The notes below the pieces were generated by a model that saw nothing but the letters and a program-made list of their open reading frames with translations, ran no database searches and had not been told where the DNA came from. A program made the translations under genes and the position numbers. Source: Paenibacillus thiaminolyticus (lineage in GTDB: Bacteria; Bacillota; Bacilli; Paenibacillales; Paenibacillaceae). From it: a DNA stretch of 64,000 bases. Below, piece by piece: positions 27,355 to 37,224 of this stretch. The DNA lies in the NCBI RefSeq assembly GCF_007066085.1, contig NZ_CP041405.1, forward strand, positions 5,421,001 through 5,485,000. Direction: 5' to 3'. The first letter of the stretch is position 1. Each line of letters starts with the position of its first letter.

Positions 27355-29319
27355 GTGTATGAGGAAGCATATGGCTTAAGATTTGATATTTATGAACGTG
27401 TTCATTTATCCGACGAATGTGTCGGTATCGACCAATTGGAAGAGGTTGAACTGACGCCCCATATTCAGGTGATCCCGGCCGGAGACCAAGTAACGGTGCG
27501 GGGCAGCCTGCTGTTGGCAGGCGTCTATCAGGGAGATGACGAAGGCCGGGGCAGCCAGACGCTGGAGCATTGGATTCCGGTGGAGATTACGCTGCCGCTC
27601 AACCGGATTCGAAGCTTGGAGGATATTTCGGTCGACATTGAGCATTTCGATGTCGATCTGTTGTCTGCCCGCTCTCTTAACATTACGGGCATTTTGTCGC
27701 TTAAGGGCATTGCGATGGAGCCGGCCGAACCGTCCAACTGGGAGCCGGAGCAATTCACTGTCGTCCATCAGGCGGAGGAGGAGCGCGGATCGGATGAACC
27801 GGAATGGCTTCGGGATTATGGAGAAGCAGCGGCACGGCCCCCGAGCCCGGAGGCGCTTGATGCCGTGGCCCGGATCCGTTCCTTGGCCGACGGCGACGAG
27901 CGGCGCGAAGAAGAATGGCAAGCTGTCCCCGAACCGGAGGCCGATCTTGTTCGCGAGCGCGAGAAGACGTATTCCGAATATCTTGATAAGATAGAAAAAT
28001 CGAAGAAGGCTGCGGCGGCGGAAGCGGAAGAGTCCGAACCGGAGAAGGACCCGGACCGGACCGAGCTCACCTGGAATCACGCACCATGGGCCTCTCCAAG
28101 CGTACAAGATTCGCCGCCAGCCGCACCGAAGGCCGTGGCCGAAGCGGAGGCATTGGCTCCTGAGAGCGACCAGCAGGGTGAGCCCGAGGACCGTGGGCTG
28201 GACGAGGAGGAAGCCGCTGAGCAGGAAGCGAAGGAGAAGTTGGCTGAAGCGTCTGCAGGGCATATCGAGGAGAAGCCGGCTGAAGCGTCTGCAGGGCATA
28301 CCGAGGAGAAGCCGGTCGAAGTGTCTGTAGGCCGAACCGAGGAGAAGCCGGCAGAAGTGTCTGCAGGGCATACCGTGGAGAAGCCAGCCGAAGCGTCTGC
28401 AGGTCGAACCGGTGAGAAGCCGGTCGAAGTGTCTGTAGGCCGAACCGAGGAGAAGCCGGCAGAAGTGTCTGCAGGGCATACCGAGGAGAAGCCAGCCGAA
28501 GCGTCTGCAGGGCATACCGAGGAGAAGCCGGTCGAAGTGTCTGTAGGCCGAACCGAGGAGAAGCCGGCAGAAGTGTCTGCAGGTCGAACCGGAGAGAAGC
28601 CGGCCGAAGCGTCAGCAGGTCGAACCGAGGAGAAGCCAGCGAAGTGGAAAATGCCGCAGCCCCAGAGTTGGGCCGCCTCAGCTCCAGCGCCAGAGCGGGA
28701 GCCTGCGCCCGCGCCGGAGCCTGCAATCGAGGTGCAGGCGGAGCCCCGGGCGGAAGAGAAGCCGGCTGAAGTACCTGCATCAGTGGCCTCTACTACGGTA
28801 GCCACCACCACTGAAGCCACTGTCGCCGAAGCCTCCGTCGCGGAGTCGGGCGGAGCCGATGCGGGACTGGAGGCCGAGCCGGCTGAGGATGCCGCAGCGG
28901 CCGCTGCAGGCGCTGCGGACGCCAAGCCGGAGATGAAGATTGCAATCAACAGCTCCAAGCCGGCAGACGCGCCGGCCGCGAGCGGAGTCGGCCTCAGCTC
29001 TCTGCTGCAATCAAGCCGGCAGACGAAGGAGCGGGAGCAGCGGGAAGCCGAGACAAAGCAGGCCGAGGAAGAAGCCGCGCTCGAAGCGGCTAAAGTGACG
29101 ACCGGCGACGACGTCAAGTGGCAGTCCCTGTTCCTGCAGCGGGTGAACGAAGAGCAAGGCTTCAAAAAAGTTCGCCTGTGCATCGTGCAGCGCGAGGAGA
29201 CGCTAGATACGATCGCGGATCGCTATCAGATGAATACGAATGAAATCGTGCTGTATAACCGCCTGTCCGATCAGAACATTACGGAAGGCCAGGTGCTGTA
29301 TATTCCGGTCACCTCCTGA
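27355..29319 (+). CDS. spoVID: SpoVID-like spore coat morphogenetic protein with internal repeats and a C-terminal LysM
   Basis: Drives encasement of the forespore by coat proteins in the mother cell. I choose GTG 27355 because GGGAGGAGG lies just upstream and it gives the family-like start YEEAYGLRFDIYERVHLSDE (654 residues); an ATG at 27262 has no clear site. The N-terminal SpoVID domain covers about residues 1-130 (VELTPHIQVIPAGDQVTVRG). A long acidic region contains 11 tandem 12-residue repeats at about 294-425. A low-complexity Ala/Glu/Pro stretch follows, then a LysM domain at the end (CIVQREETLDTIADRYQM). SpoVID of Bacillus is about 575 residues with the same ends. It sits next to hemL and before valS, as in Bacillus. 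Confidence 0.9.
   Translation: MYEEAYGLRFDIYERVHLSDECVGIDQLEEVELTPHIQVIPAGDQVTVRGSLLLAGVYQGDDEGRGSQTLEHWIPVEITLPLNRIRSLEDISVDIEHFDVDLLSARSLNITGILSLKGIAMEPAEPSNWEPEQFTVVHQAEEERGSDEPEWLRDYGEAAARPPSPEALDAVARIRSLADGDERREEEWQAVPEPEADLVREREKTYSEYLDKIEKSKKAAAAEAEESEPEKDPDRTELTWNHAPWASPSVQDSPPAAPKAVAEAEALAPESDQQGEPEDRGLDEEEAAEQEAKEKLAEASAGHIEEKPAEASAGHTEEKPVEVSVGRTEEKPAEVSAGHTVEKPAEASAGRTGEKPVEVSVGRTEEKPAEVSAGHTEEKPAEASAGHTEEKPVEVSVGRTEEKPAEVSAGRTGEKPAEASAGRTEEKPAKWKMPQPQSWAASAPAPEREPAPAPEPAIEVQAEPRAEEKPAEVPASVASTTVATTTEATVAEASVAESGGADAGLEAEPAEDAAAAAAGAADAKPEMKIAINSSKPADAPAASGVGLSSLLQSSRQTKEREQREAETKQAEEEAALEAAKVTTGDDVKWQSLFLQRVNEEQGFKKVRLCIVQREETLDTIADRYQMNTNEIVLYNRLSDQNITEGQVLYIPVTS
28234..28641 (+). 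repeat. 36-bp coding tandem repeat (11 full copies) in spoVID
   Basis: Eleven copies plus a partial twelfth of EKPAEASAGHTE and variants EKPVEVSVGRTE and EKPAEVSAGHTE. The variants recur in a three-unit order (108-bp super-period), indicating recent duplication of blocks. The repeats are acidic and proline-containing, so probably extended. Confidence 0.9.
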
Positions 29320-29333
29320 ACCGGGACACAATA

Positions 29334-29367
29334 GACCCGTCTCGCGAATCTCGCGGACGGGTCTTGT
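29334..29367 (+). terminator. Rho-independent terminator of spoVID
   Basis: Stem GACCCGTC (29334-29341) with GACGGGTC (29356-29363), with CGCG pairing inside the loop, and tail TTGT. Confidence 0.75.
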
Positions 29368-29404
29368 ATGTGGTATGCGCATGCTGGGAAGGTTTGCGGC
29401 GAAC

Positions 29405-29569
29405 TCAGTATACATCGAGCAAAAAGCCGAGATACACGAGGAACAGCGCGAACAACAAAAACACATCGAGCCCGGTTGGCAGAAGCAGCGTCCGGACAAA
29501 CTGCAGGCAGATGAGCGGAAAGATTACTCCTTTTACCGAATGTCGAATACGCCACCACCAACGTTCCAT
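29405..29569 (-). CDS. Small membrane protein of unknown function (54 residues)
   Basis: From ATG 29569 the product reads MERWWWRIRHSVKGVIFPLI and ends LFLVYLGFLLDVY, with two hydrophobic stretches (about 14-27 and 33-52) separated by RTLLLPTG. The start is fixed by a near-perfect ribosome binding site, AGGAGGTGATC, 5 bases upstream. A longer upstream frame lacks such a site. It is convergent with spoVID and divergent from valS. No family is recognised. The strong binding site and position between two conserved genes argue that it is expressed. Confidence 0.75.
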   Translation of the reverse strand: MERWWWRIRHSVKGVIFPLICLQFVRTLLLPTGLDVFLLFALFLVYLGFLLDVY

Positions 29570-29652
29570 GTGAGGATCACCTCCTATAGTACATGTTATG
29601 AGAGTGGAAAAACGGGATATGACTAATACAAAGAACGATTTCAAGCCGTCTA

Positions 29653-29681
29653 TTGACTCATCTGGAGAGCGAAGGTAAAAT
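29653..29681 (+). promoter_or_regulatory. SigA promoter of valS
   Basis: TTGACT (29653-29658), exactly 17 bases, TAAAAT (29676-29681). Transcription would start near 29688, just before the T-box leader. Confidence 0.8.
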
Positions 29682-29730
29682 ATATCGTAAACATGTGGTT
29701 GTCAGCGCTTGGGCTGAAGCCATGGAGTAA

Positions 29731-30028
29731 AGACGTCGAACAGGAAGAGTAAGCGTCAAGGCCCCTTACAGAGAGCAGAGCGATGAGGTGTAACGCCTGC
29801 AGGAGCGTCCCGCTGAAGTCACCTGGGAGTTGCCCGTTTGAACGCGTCACGGCAGTGTATGAGCCCGGTGCTCGGCATGTGCCCCGCGCGCTAGAAGGGG
29901 ACGGCCGCATCCGTTACATGCAGTGGAGTGCCGCCGCGTTCATGAGATGTTCATGAGACGCTTGGCGGAATTAAGGGTGGTACCACGGAAGTCGAACCTT
30001 TCGTCCTTTGCGGCGGAAGGTTTTTTTA
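29731..30028 (+). promoter_or_regulatory. T-box riboswitch (valine) upstream of valS
   Basis: The leader contains a Stem I with the AGAGTA-type element near 29746, a specifier loop context GAA-GTC-ACC with the valine codon GTC at 29818-29820, and the T-box sequence AAGGGTGGTACCACGG at 29973-29988. A terminator follows (29995-30022, AACCTT.../...AAGGTT and a T run). Uncharged tRNA-Val (anticodon GAC) would pair with the specifier and favour the antiterminator, raising valS expression. Confidence 0.93.
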
Positions 30029-30052
30029 TTTGTCATAACGGAGGGAATGCTT

Positions 30053-32716
30053 ATGTCAGAGAATCAGGAACAGTTATCCATGCCGACCACATATGATCCG
30101 AAGGCGGCGGAACAGAAATGGTACGCCTATTGGCAGGAAGGCGAATATTTCAAAGCCGGGCGCCAGCCGGATGCCGAACCATTCACGATTGTGATCCCGC
30201 CGCCGAACGTAACCGGGATGCTGCATATCGGGCATGCGCTCGATTTTACTCTGCAGGACATCATTATCCGCTCCAAGCGGATGCAGGGCTATGATGCCCT
30301 CTGGCTGCCTGGTTCGGACCATGCCGGTATCGCGACGCAGACGAAGGTGGAGCAGAAGCTGCGGGAAGAAGGGCTCACTCGCTACGATCTGGGCCGCGAG
30401 AAATTTCTGGAGCGAGTATGGGAGTGGAAAGGCATCTATGCCGAGACGATTCGCGAGCAGTGGGCGAAGATGGGCTTCTCGCTCGACTATTCCCGCGAGC
30501 GCTTCACGCTCGATGAAGGGCTGTCCCGCGCGGTTCGGGAAGTATTCGTCAAGCTGTACGAGAAAGGGCTCATTTATCGCGGCAAATACATCATTAACTG
30601 GGATCCGGCAGCCCGCACAGCGCTGTCCGATATCGAAGTCGAATATAAGGAAGTGCAGGGTCACCTCTATCATCTGGAGTACCCGCTGAAGGACGGCAGC
30701 GGCTCGATCACGGTCGCGACGACCCGGCCGGAGACGATGCTTGGCGACACCGCAGTAGCCGTTCATCCGGAGGACGAGCGTTACAAGCACATGATTGGCA
30801 AGATGCTGGTACTGCCGATAGTCGGCCGGGAGATCCCGATTATCGCAGACGACTACGTTGACAAGGAATTCGGCAGCGGCGCCGTGAAGATTACGCCGGC
30901 GCATGACCCGAATGACTTCGAGATGGGGCTGCGCCACGATCTGCCGCAGATCAATGTCATGGAAGAGAGCGGTACGATGAACGAAGCGGCCGGCTCCTAC
31001 CAAGGGCTGGATCGCGCGGAGTGCCGCAAGCAGATTGTCAAGGATCTGCAAGCGCAAGGCGTACTCATCAAGATTGAGGATCATGTTCATCAGGTCGGGC
31101 ACAGCGAGCGGTCGGGCGCGGTCGTCGAGCCGTATTTGTCGACGCAGTGGTTCGTCAAGATGAAGCCGCTGGCCGAAGCCGCTATCGAGGCGCAGAAGAA
31201 CGGCCAAGGTGTCCGCTTCGTTCCGGAGCGCTTCGAGAAGACCTATCTGCAGTGGATCGAAAATGTGCGCGACTGGTGCATTTCCCGCCAGCTCTGGTGG
31301 GGACACCGCATTCCGGCATGGTACTGCGAGGACTGCGGACATATGACGGTCGGACGCGAGGATGCCGCTTCCTGCTCTTCCTGCGGCAGCGCAAAGCTGA
31401 GACAGGACGAGGATGTGCTGGACACGTGGTTCAGCTCCGCCCTGTGGCCGTTCTCTACGCTTGGCTGGCCGGAACAGACGGACGATCTGAAGCGTTACTA
31501 TCCGACCAACGTGTTGGTGACCGGCTATGACATCATATATTTCTGGGTTGCCCGCATGATCTTCACCGCGCTTGAATTCACGGGCGAGATCCCGTTCAAG
31601 GATGTGCTCATGCACGGCTTGGTGCGCGATGCCGACGGGCGCAAAATGTCGAAGTCGCTCGGCAACGGCGTCGATCCGCTCGAAGTTATCGAGAAATACG
31701 GCGCGGATGCGATGCGTTTCATGATCTCGACGAGCAGCACGCCGGGACAGGATCTGCGCTTCCGTTGGGAACGGGTGGAGCAGGCCCGCAATTTCGCGAA
31801 CAAGATCTGGAATGCGTCCCGCTTCGCCTTGATGAACCTGGAAGGGTTCACTTATGAAGACATTGATCTGTCCGGCAAGCTCGGCACAGCGGATCGCTGG
31901 ATTCTGCACCGTCTGAACGAGACGGCCCGCGACATTACGCGTCTCATGGACGCCTATGAATTCGGGGAGACCGGCCGCGTCCTGTACAATTTCATCTGGG
32001 ACGATCTGTGCGACTGGTATATCGAATTCGCCAAGCTCAGCCTGTATAACGGGGATGCGGCGGCCAAGAAGACGACACAATCGGTGCTTGCCTACGTTCT
32101 CGATCGGACGCTGCGCATGATTCATCCGTTCATGCCATTCATCTCCGAGGAGATCTGGCAGCATCTGCCGCATCAGGGCGACTCGATTACGCTGGCGGCC
32201 TGGCCGGAATACGACGCCGCCTTCGAAGCGCCGGATGCCGTGGGCGAGATGTCGCTACTTATGGATATGATCCGGGCAGTGCGGAATATTCGGGCGGAAG
32301 TGAACGTGCCGATGAGCAAAAAGATTGAGCTGCTCGTCAAGCCGGCGAATGCGGAGTATGACCGGAATATCAACAACAATATCGAGTACGTGGAACGCTT
32401 CTGCGGCACTTCCAAGCTGTCCGTCGACCTGAATGCGTCCGCCCCGGGCAAGGCGATGACTGCCGTCGTGACGGGAGCCGAACTGTACCTTCCGCTGGCG
32501 GGCCTCATCGACATCGAGCAAGAGATCGCCCGGCTGGAGAAAGAGGCCGAGCATCTGAACAAGGAAGTGGAACGCGTCGAGAAGAAGCTGTCCAACGAGG
32601 GCTTCATGGCGAAGGCGCCAGAGAAGGTCGTGGCGGAAGAACGCGCGAAGCTGCAGGATTACAGCGGCAAGCGTGACAAGGTGATGGCGCGCATTGCGGA
32701 ATTGAGAGAAGTGTAA
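30053..32716 (+). CDS. valS: Valyl-tRNA synthetase
   Basis: Charges tRNA-Val and edits mischarged threonine. The 887 residues start at ATG 30053 ([20 protein letters not shown]), preceded by GGAGGG; an upstream frame runs into the leader terminator. The class I signatures are HIGH at residues 58-61 and KMSKS at 531-535. The editing domain lies between them, and a C-terminal coiled-coil tRNA-binding arm ([18 protein letters not shown]) ends the protein. It is controlled by the T-box leader and followed by folC. Confidence 0.97.
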   Translation: MSENQEQLSMPTTYDPKAAEQKWYAYWQEGEYFKAGRQPDAEPFTIVIPPPNVTGMLHIGHALDFTLQDIIIRSKRMQGYDALWLPGSDHAGIATQTKVEQKLREEGLTRYDLGREKFLERVWEWKGIYAETIREQWAKMGFSLDYSRERFTLDEGLSRAVREVFVKLYEKGLIYRGKYIINWDPAARTALSDIEVEYKEVQGHLYHLEYPLKDGSGSITVATTRPETMLGDTAVAVHPEDERYKHMIGKMLVLPIVGREIPIIADDYVDKEFGSGAVKITPAHDPNDFEMGLRHDLPQINVMEESGTMNEAAGSYQGLDRAECRKQIVKDLQAQGVLIKIEDHVHQVGHSERSGAVVEPYLSTQWFVKMKPLAEAAIEAQKNGQGVRFVPERFEKTYLQWIENVRDWCISRQLWWGHRIPAWYCEDCGHMTVGREDAASCSSCGSAKLRQDEDVLDTWFSSALWPFSTLGWPEQTDDLKRYYPTNVLVTGYDIIYFWVARMIFTALEFTGEIPFKDVLMHGLVRDADGRKMSKSLGNGVDPLEVIEKYGADAMRFMISTSSTPGQDLRFRWERVEQARNFANKIWNASRFALMNLEGFTYEDIDLSGKLGTADRWILHRLNETARDITRLMDAYEFGETGRVLYNFIWDDLCDWYIEFAKLSLYNGDAAAKKTTQSVLAYVLDRTLRMIHPFMPFISEEIWQHLPHQGDSITLAAWPEYDAAFEAPDAVGEMSLLMDMIRAVRNIRAEVNVPMSKKIELLVKPANAEYDRNINNNIEYVERFCGTSKLSVDLNASAPGKAMTAVVTGAELYLPLAGLIDIEQEIARLEKEAEHLNKEVERVEKKLSNEGFMAKAPEKVVAEERAKLQDYSGKRDKVMARIAELREV

Positions 32717-32732
32717 TCGACACTGCCATTGA

Positions 32733-32776
32733 ACGGCCGAACCGGTGGGGATCCGTCTCCATGTCGGTTCGGCCGT
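32733..32776 (+). repeat. 12-bp inverted repeat between valS and folC
   Basis: ACGGCCGAACCG (32733-32744) is the exact reverse complement of CGGTTCGGCCGT (32765-32776), with a 20-nt loop and no T tract. It starts 17 bases after the valS stop and ends 31 bases before the folC start. It could stabilise the valS mRNA or lower read-through into folC. Confidence 0.55.
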
Positions 32777-32807
32777 CGATGAGTTCATAGGTAAGGATGA
32801 ATTGCTT

Positions 32808-34193
32808 ATGTCGGACAACCAACGAACGAACCTGCCTGCTGCCACGGACTCCTTTGCAACGGCGGAAGCTGCGATTGATTGGATCAATTCTTTGATTCCT
32901 TTTGGCATTCGTCCCGGATTGGAGCGGGTCGAGCTCATGATGGAGAAGCTCGGCCATCCGCATCGCCGCCTGAAGTTCATACATGTGGCCGGTACGAACG
33001 GCAAAGGCTCCACCTGCGCGCTGCTGACCAGCGTGCTGATGGCCAACGGCTACGATGTCGGCACCTTCACTTCGCCGTACATTGAGAAATTTACGAACCG
33101 TTTCAAATACAATAATGAAGATATTCCGGAGGAGACGCTGCTCCGCTTGGCCAATGAATTGAAGCCTCTGGTGGACGAGATCGCGGCGACGCCGCTCGGC
33201 TCGCCCACGATGTTCGAGGTATCGACGGTGCTGGCGATTTGCTACTATGCGAAGGTGGCATATCCCGACGTTGTCGTCCTGGAGACCGGATTGGGCGGCC
33301 GGCTTGACGTTACCAATATCGTGACGCCTATCGTATCGGTTATTACGAATATCGGGCATGATCATATGGATATTTTGGGCGACACGATCGGGCAGGTGGC
33401 GGCGGAGAAGGCTGGCATTATCAAGCCTGGCGTGCCGATTGTCAGCACGGTGGAACAGCCGGAGGCGATCGAGGTTATCCGCCGTACGGCAGGGGAACGG
33501 CGCTCTACGCTCTACTTGATGGGCGAGCAATTCCGCTTCGAGGGGCTACATTCCGAGGAGAACGAGCAAACCTTCCATTTCCGCGGTCCGTTCCGTGAGC
33601 TGGAGAACTTGGCGATTACGCTGAACGGCGCGCATCAGATGAAGAATGCCGCCGCGGCGCTAATGGCACTCGAGGTGCTGAGACAATATATGGCCTTCCG
33701 GGTAGATGACGAGGAGCTCCGGGCGGGCCTGCGCAGCGCGGCCTGGCCGGGAAGACTGGAGATGGTAAGCGAACATCCCCGCATCCTGCTGGACGGAGCT
33801 CATAATCCGGAAGGGGCGGAGACGCTCGCTCAGGCGCTGCGCGATACGTACCGTTACAAGCGGCTGCATGTGATGATGGGGATGCTGTCCACCAAGAATC
33901 ATCATGATGTCCTGCGTCATATACTTCCTTTAGCGGATACTCTTATTTTTACGGAACCTGATTTCCGCAAGAAGATGAGTGCGGAGAACTTGAGTCATAT
34001 TGCAGAAGAATTGCTGGCTACAGCCTCGCGCCGCCCACAGATTGCAGTAGAGCCGAGCTGGCGCGAGTCCCTAGAACGGCTCAAGGCGATGACCGAACCA
34101 GGCGATCTGGCGGTGGTCACCGGCACATTATATCTGATTGCGGACGTTCGCTCGTACGTTTTGCATCGGACCGAATCGGAAAAAGGTTGGTGA
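32808..34193 (+). CDS. folC: Bifunctional folylpolyglutamate synthase / dihydrofolate synthase
   Basis: Adds glutamates to folates and joins glutamate to dihydropteroate. The 461 residues start at ATG 32808 (MSDNQRTNLPAATDS) after a modest AAGGATG site; a GTG at 32745 lies inside the inverted repeat. The ATP loop is AGTNGKGSTCALL; FTSPYIEKFTNRF and LLDGAHNPEGAETL are Mur-ligase-family motifs. murC starts 6 bases after the stop. Confidence 0.93.
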   Translation: MSDNQRTNLPAATDSFATAEAAIDWINSLIPFGIRPGLERVELMMEKLGHPHRRLKFIHVAGTNGKGSTCALLTSVLMANGYDVGTFTSPYIEKFTNRFKYNNEDIPEETLLRLANELKPLVDEIAATPLGSPTMFEVSTVLAICYYAKVAYPDVVVLETGLGGRLDVTNIVTPIVSVITNIGHDHMDILGDTIGQVAAEKAGIIKPGVPIVSTVEQPEAIEVIRRTAGERRSTLYLMGEQFRFEGLHSEENEQTFHFRGPFRELENLAITLNGAHQMKNAAAALMALEVLRQYMAFRVDDEELRAGLRSAAWPGRLEMVSEHPRILLDGAHNPEGAETLAQALRDTYRYKRLHVMMGMLSTKNHHDVLRHILPLADTLIFTEPDFRKKMSAENLSHIAEELLATASRRPQIAVEPSWRESLERLKAMTEPGDLAVVTGTLYLIADVRSYVLHRTESEKGW

Positions 34194-34199
34194 GTTCGT

Positions 34200-35576
34200 G
34201 TGAAGACGACGGAACATATTCATTTTATCGGCATCGGGGGCTATGGGATGAGCGCCATCGCCCGCGTCATGCTGCAAATGGGATACACCGTCTCCGGGTC
34301 CGACGTCGCCGCATCCGAGGCGACGGCGAAGCTGCAGGCGGAAGGAGCGACGGTACATATCGGGCATGATGCCGGATATGTCGGAGATGCCGGCATTGCC
34401 GTATACTCTACGGCTTGCCCTGTTGATAATGTGGAGCGGATCGCGGCGGAGCGGCGGGGCATTCCCGTTCTGCATCGCTCCCAGATGCTGGCGAAGCTGC
34501 TGAATGCGAAGAAGGGCGTGGCGGTTGCCGGGGCGCACGGCAAGACGACGACATCGTCGATGATTGCGTTCGTGCTGGAGCGCTGCGGCGCCGATCCGAC
34601 TTATATTATCGGGGGAGAGGTGACGAACCTGGGCACGAACGCCCGGGCGGGCAGCGGCGAATTCGTCGTAGCCGAAGCCGATGAAAGCGATGGCTCGTTC
34701 CTCGCTTACCATCCTTATATTCCCGTGATTACGAATATTGAAGCCGATCATTTGGAGAACTATGATGGAGATTTCGAGCGGCTCAAAGCGGCATATGTCC
34801 AATTCCTGTCCCAGCGCAGTCCGAACGGGATCGCCGTCCTGTGCGCCGATGATCCGATCTTGCGGAGCATGGCTCCGCGGCTTGGTCAAGGGGTGGTCAC
34901 CTATGGGATCGATGAGGCTGCCGATTATATGGCGGACGATATCCAAGCTGAGGGTCGCGGCATGACGTTCCGGATGCGCCATCACGGCAATACGCTGGGC
35001 AGCGTGCGGCTGTCCATACCGGGCCGGTATAATGTGCTGAACGCGATGGCTACGCTGATCGTCGCAATGCAGGCGGGCGTCTCCTTCGAAAGTGCCGCCG
35101 AAGCGATCACCGACTTCATCGGCGCGAAGCGCCGCTTTCAAGTTGTCGGGGAAGAGGGCGGTATTCTGGTCGTCGATGATTATGCTCATCATCCGACAGA
35201 GATTGCAGCGACCCTGACGGCGGCCAAGGCGACCGGGCGCCGGCTCGTGGCTGTATTTCAGCCGCAGCGCTATTCGCGGACTTATTTCCTGTTCGAGCAG
35301 TTCAGCCGCGCCTTCACGGAGGCGGATGAACTGATTGTGACCGATATTTATTCGCCAGCAGGAGAGAAGCCGATTGAAGGCATTACGGCGGCCGCGCTCG
35401 TGAACCGCATTCGGGAGAACAGCAACGGCCAGGCGCAATATATCGCCAGCAAGGACGATGCGCTGGAGCGGCTGAAGGCGCTCGTGCAGCCGGGGGATTT
35501 GGTGCTGACGATGGGCGCGGGCGATATATGGAAGACCGCGTACGCGCTAAAAACTTTGTTGCAGACGAAGGCATAA
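34200..35576 (+). CDS. murC: UDP-N-acetylmuramate--L-alanine ligase
   Basis: Adds L-alanine to UDP-MurNAc in peptidoglycan precursor synthesis. The 458 residues start with GTG 34200 (KTTEHIHFIGIGGYGMSAIA). The Rossmann glycines (GIGGYGMS), the ATP loop GAHGKTTTSSM and the later VVDDYAHHPTEIAATL motif are typical of MurC. It begins 6 bases after folC, a translationally tight arrangement. A clear terminator follows. Confidence 0.95.
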   Translation: MKTTEHIHFIGIGGYGMSAIARVMLQMGYTVSGSDVAASEATAKLQAEGATVHIGHDAGYVGDAGIAVYSTACPVDNVERIAAERRGIPVLHRSQMLAKLLNAKKGVAVAGAHGKTTTSSMIAFVLERCGADPTYIIGGEVTNLGTNARAGSGEFVVAEADESDGSFLAYHPYIPVITNIEADHLENYDGDFERLKAAYVQFLSQRSPNGIAVLCADDPILRSMAPRLGQGVVTYGIDEAADYMADDIQAEGRGMTFRMRHHGNTLGSVRLSIPGRYNVLNAMATLIVAMQAGVSFESAAEAITDFIGAKRRFQVVGEEGGILVVDDYAHHPTEIAATLTAAKATGRRLVAVFQPQRYSRTYFLFEQFSRAFTEADELIVTDIYSPAGEKPIEGITAAALVNRIRENSNGQAQYIASKDDALERLKALVQPGDLVLTMGAGDIWKTAYALKTLLQTKA

Positions 35577-35588
35577 CCGATTAGCGAG

Positions 35589-35618
35589 AAGACCATTCCA
35601 ATAGCGGAATGGTCTTTT
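35589..35618 (+). terminator. Rho-independent terminator of the folC-murC unit
   Basis: An 11-bp stem AAGACCATTCC (35589-35599) with GGAATGGTCTT (35606-35616), then TTTT partly within the stem. Confidence 0.85.
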
Positions 35619-35821
35619 GGCATTTCATATCGAGGATAGATTACGCCAAATCCCCCTTTCCGATGTTCTATCGTATGTTTTTCCCCCTTGATAGGGAGCA
35701 CCTCGTCGAATCTAGCATGCGATATGCCTTTTTTCATTTTCATAGACAGAGAAGGTTCTAATGCCAAGGACTCTATCATAGATTTCATAGTAAAGAAGAG
35801 GACAAGGTGAGGTGGAGCAGG

Positions 35822-37150
35822 ATGAATCGTACGCACAGCAAAATGACATTCCGGTTCGGCGATTCCGGAACGACAGCCGGACGGGAGCAGAATGAGCAGA
35901 ACGAGCGGGACGGACGGAGACAGTCGGACCTTGAGCAGACGGGCTATGCCATAGATACGATTGCCGAAGTGGAAGGGGCGCTGCCAGACGGTCCGGAAGT
36001 CGAAGAAGCAGCGGAAACGCACGGGCACCCGCATCCGGTACGGGAGGATGAGCCTGCAATCCTGGGTGGCGGGGACGAGGACGAGATACACCGAATTGAG
36101 AGCTTCATCCGGGAGTCGGACAAACAGTCCGCCCAGCGCTATCCGCTTCCGGTCTCTATCGCCGATCCGGCGGGCGAACCGATGAGCGAGCAAGGGGAGT
36201 GGGCGTGGAATGGGGTGCATACCCGTACCCGCAAGCCGTCGCTGTGGAAGGTAATCGCTTCCGTGGCCGGGGCGCTGGCGACGGGAGCGGTGTTCGGCTT
36301 CATCGCGCTCTCTCTGTTCAAGGGGGAAGTGAGGCTGCCCGATCCGACGGCGGGGCTGCCGAATCTATCCGGGCAAGCGGAGCAGACGTCGGATGGCGGG
36401 AAAGTGGTTCAGACCGCCTCGGATAAGCAACCGGCGGACTCTGCTGCCATTCCGGCCACCGCCCAGCCAACTGGCAAGGGGGACAAGTCGGAAGCGGCTT
36501 GGCAAGCGACAGGCGTCTACGTCACCGACGTGAACATTCCGGAGAAGACGTTCTATATGCTTCAATATGGAGTCTTCGACAAGCCGGAGGGAGCTAAGAC
36601 GGCGATAGGCGAGCTGCGGGACAAGGGAATGGCGGCGATGGAGGAGCAGGCGGGACAGCATCGCGTCTACGCGGCTATCGCTTCCGCGCGCGAGGATGCG
36701 ATGAGCTTGAGCCAGCTGCTGAAGAACCGGCAGATCGACATGTACGTCCGGGAGATGAGCCGGCCGGCCTTGACGCAGCTCGCCTTCCAGGGGAATGCCG
36801 CTGATGTGGAGCAGTTCATGGAAGACAGCGACGCTGTCATCAGCTGGCTAACGGCGCAATCGGTTGCCCATCTGGAAGGAACCGAATCCGCCGCCTTCGC
36901 AGTGGAAGACACCGAGCAGCTGCGGAAGCAGCATCTGCAGTGGACCCAGCACATGAGCAAGGTGCAGAAGGGTCAGCCGAAGCAGTCGGCCGATGCCTGG
37001 ACGAAGCTCGTGCAAGCGATGAACACGGCGATTAGCGCCGTCAATGAATACAATAAGCAGCCGTCCGCCTCGCATCTGTGGAGCATTCAGCAAGCGGTGA
37101 TGCAGTATCTGTCTGCGGAACGCTCTTGGCTGGATACGATGAAGGCGTAG
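35822..37150 (+). CDS. spoIIB: SpoIIB-like membrane protein with a SPOR-type domain
   Basis: The 442 residues start at ATG 35822 (MNRTHSKMTFRFG), preceded by a GGTGGAGCAGG site. A charged, disordered cytosolic half is followed by one membrane segment at about 145-166 (VIASVAGALATGAVFGFIAL), a Ser/Ala linker, and a SPOR-like domain at about 240-310 (KTFYMLQYGVFDKPEGAKTA ... AGQHRVYAAIAS). SPOR domains bind denuded glycan. Bacillus SpoIIB localises to the polar septum and sits just before maf, the same neighbourhood as here, with an aldo/keto reductase inserted. About 110 residues longer than the Bacillus protein. Confidence 0.75.
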   Translation: MNRTHSKMTFRFGDSGTTAGREQNEQNERDGRRQSDLEQTGYAIDTIAEVEGALPDGPEVEEAAETHGHPHPVREDEPAILGGGDEDEIHRIESFIRESDKQSAQRYPLPVSIADPAGEPMSEQGEWAWNGVHTRTRKPSLWKVIASVAGALATGAVFGFIALSLFKGEVRLPDPTAGLPNLSGQAEQTSDGGKVVQTASDKQPADSAAIPATAQPTGKGDKSEAAWQATGVYVTDVNIPEKTFYMLQYGVFDKPEGAKTAIGELRDKGMAAMEEQAGQHRVYAAIASAREDAMSLSQLLKNRQIDMYVREMSRPALTQLAFQGNAADVEQFMEDSDAVISWLTAQSVAHLEGTESAAFAVEDTEQLRKQHLQWTQHMSKVQKGQPKQSADAWTKLVQAMNTAISAVNEYNKQPSASHLWSIQQAVMQYLSAERSWLDTMKA

Positions 37151-37172
37151 CCTCTTGAGGCGTACAGCAAGC

Positions 37173-37203
37173 AAGAAGCCGGCATCAGCCGGCTTCTTCT
37201 TTG
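37173..37203. terminator. Terminator between convergent genes
   Basis: A perfect 11-bp stem (AAGAAGCCGGC 37173-37183 with GCCGGCTTCTT 37188-37198, loop ATCA). T-rich on the plus side (CTTTG) and usable from both sides. Confidence 0.8.
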
Positions 37204-37224
37204 TACAGGAGGGGCGTTAGGGGA

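Noticed and set aside
28067..29183. Long minus-strand frames opposite spoVID
   Set aside because: Shadows of the repeat and of GC-rich codon bias; no binding site and no recognisable domain.
30074..32173. 699-codon minus-strand open frame opposite valS
   Set aside because: valS is unambiguous with HIGH and KMSKS motifs; the antisense frame is a codon-bias shadow.
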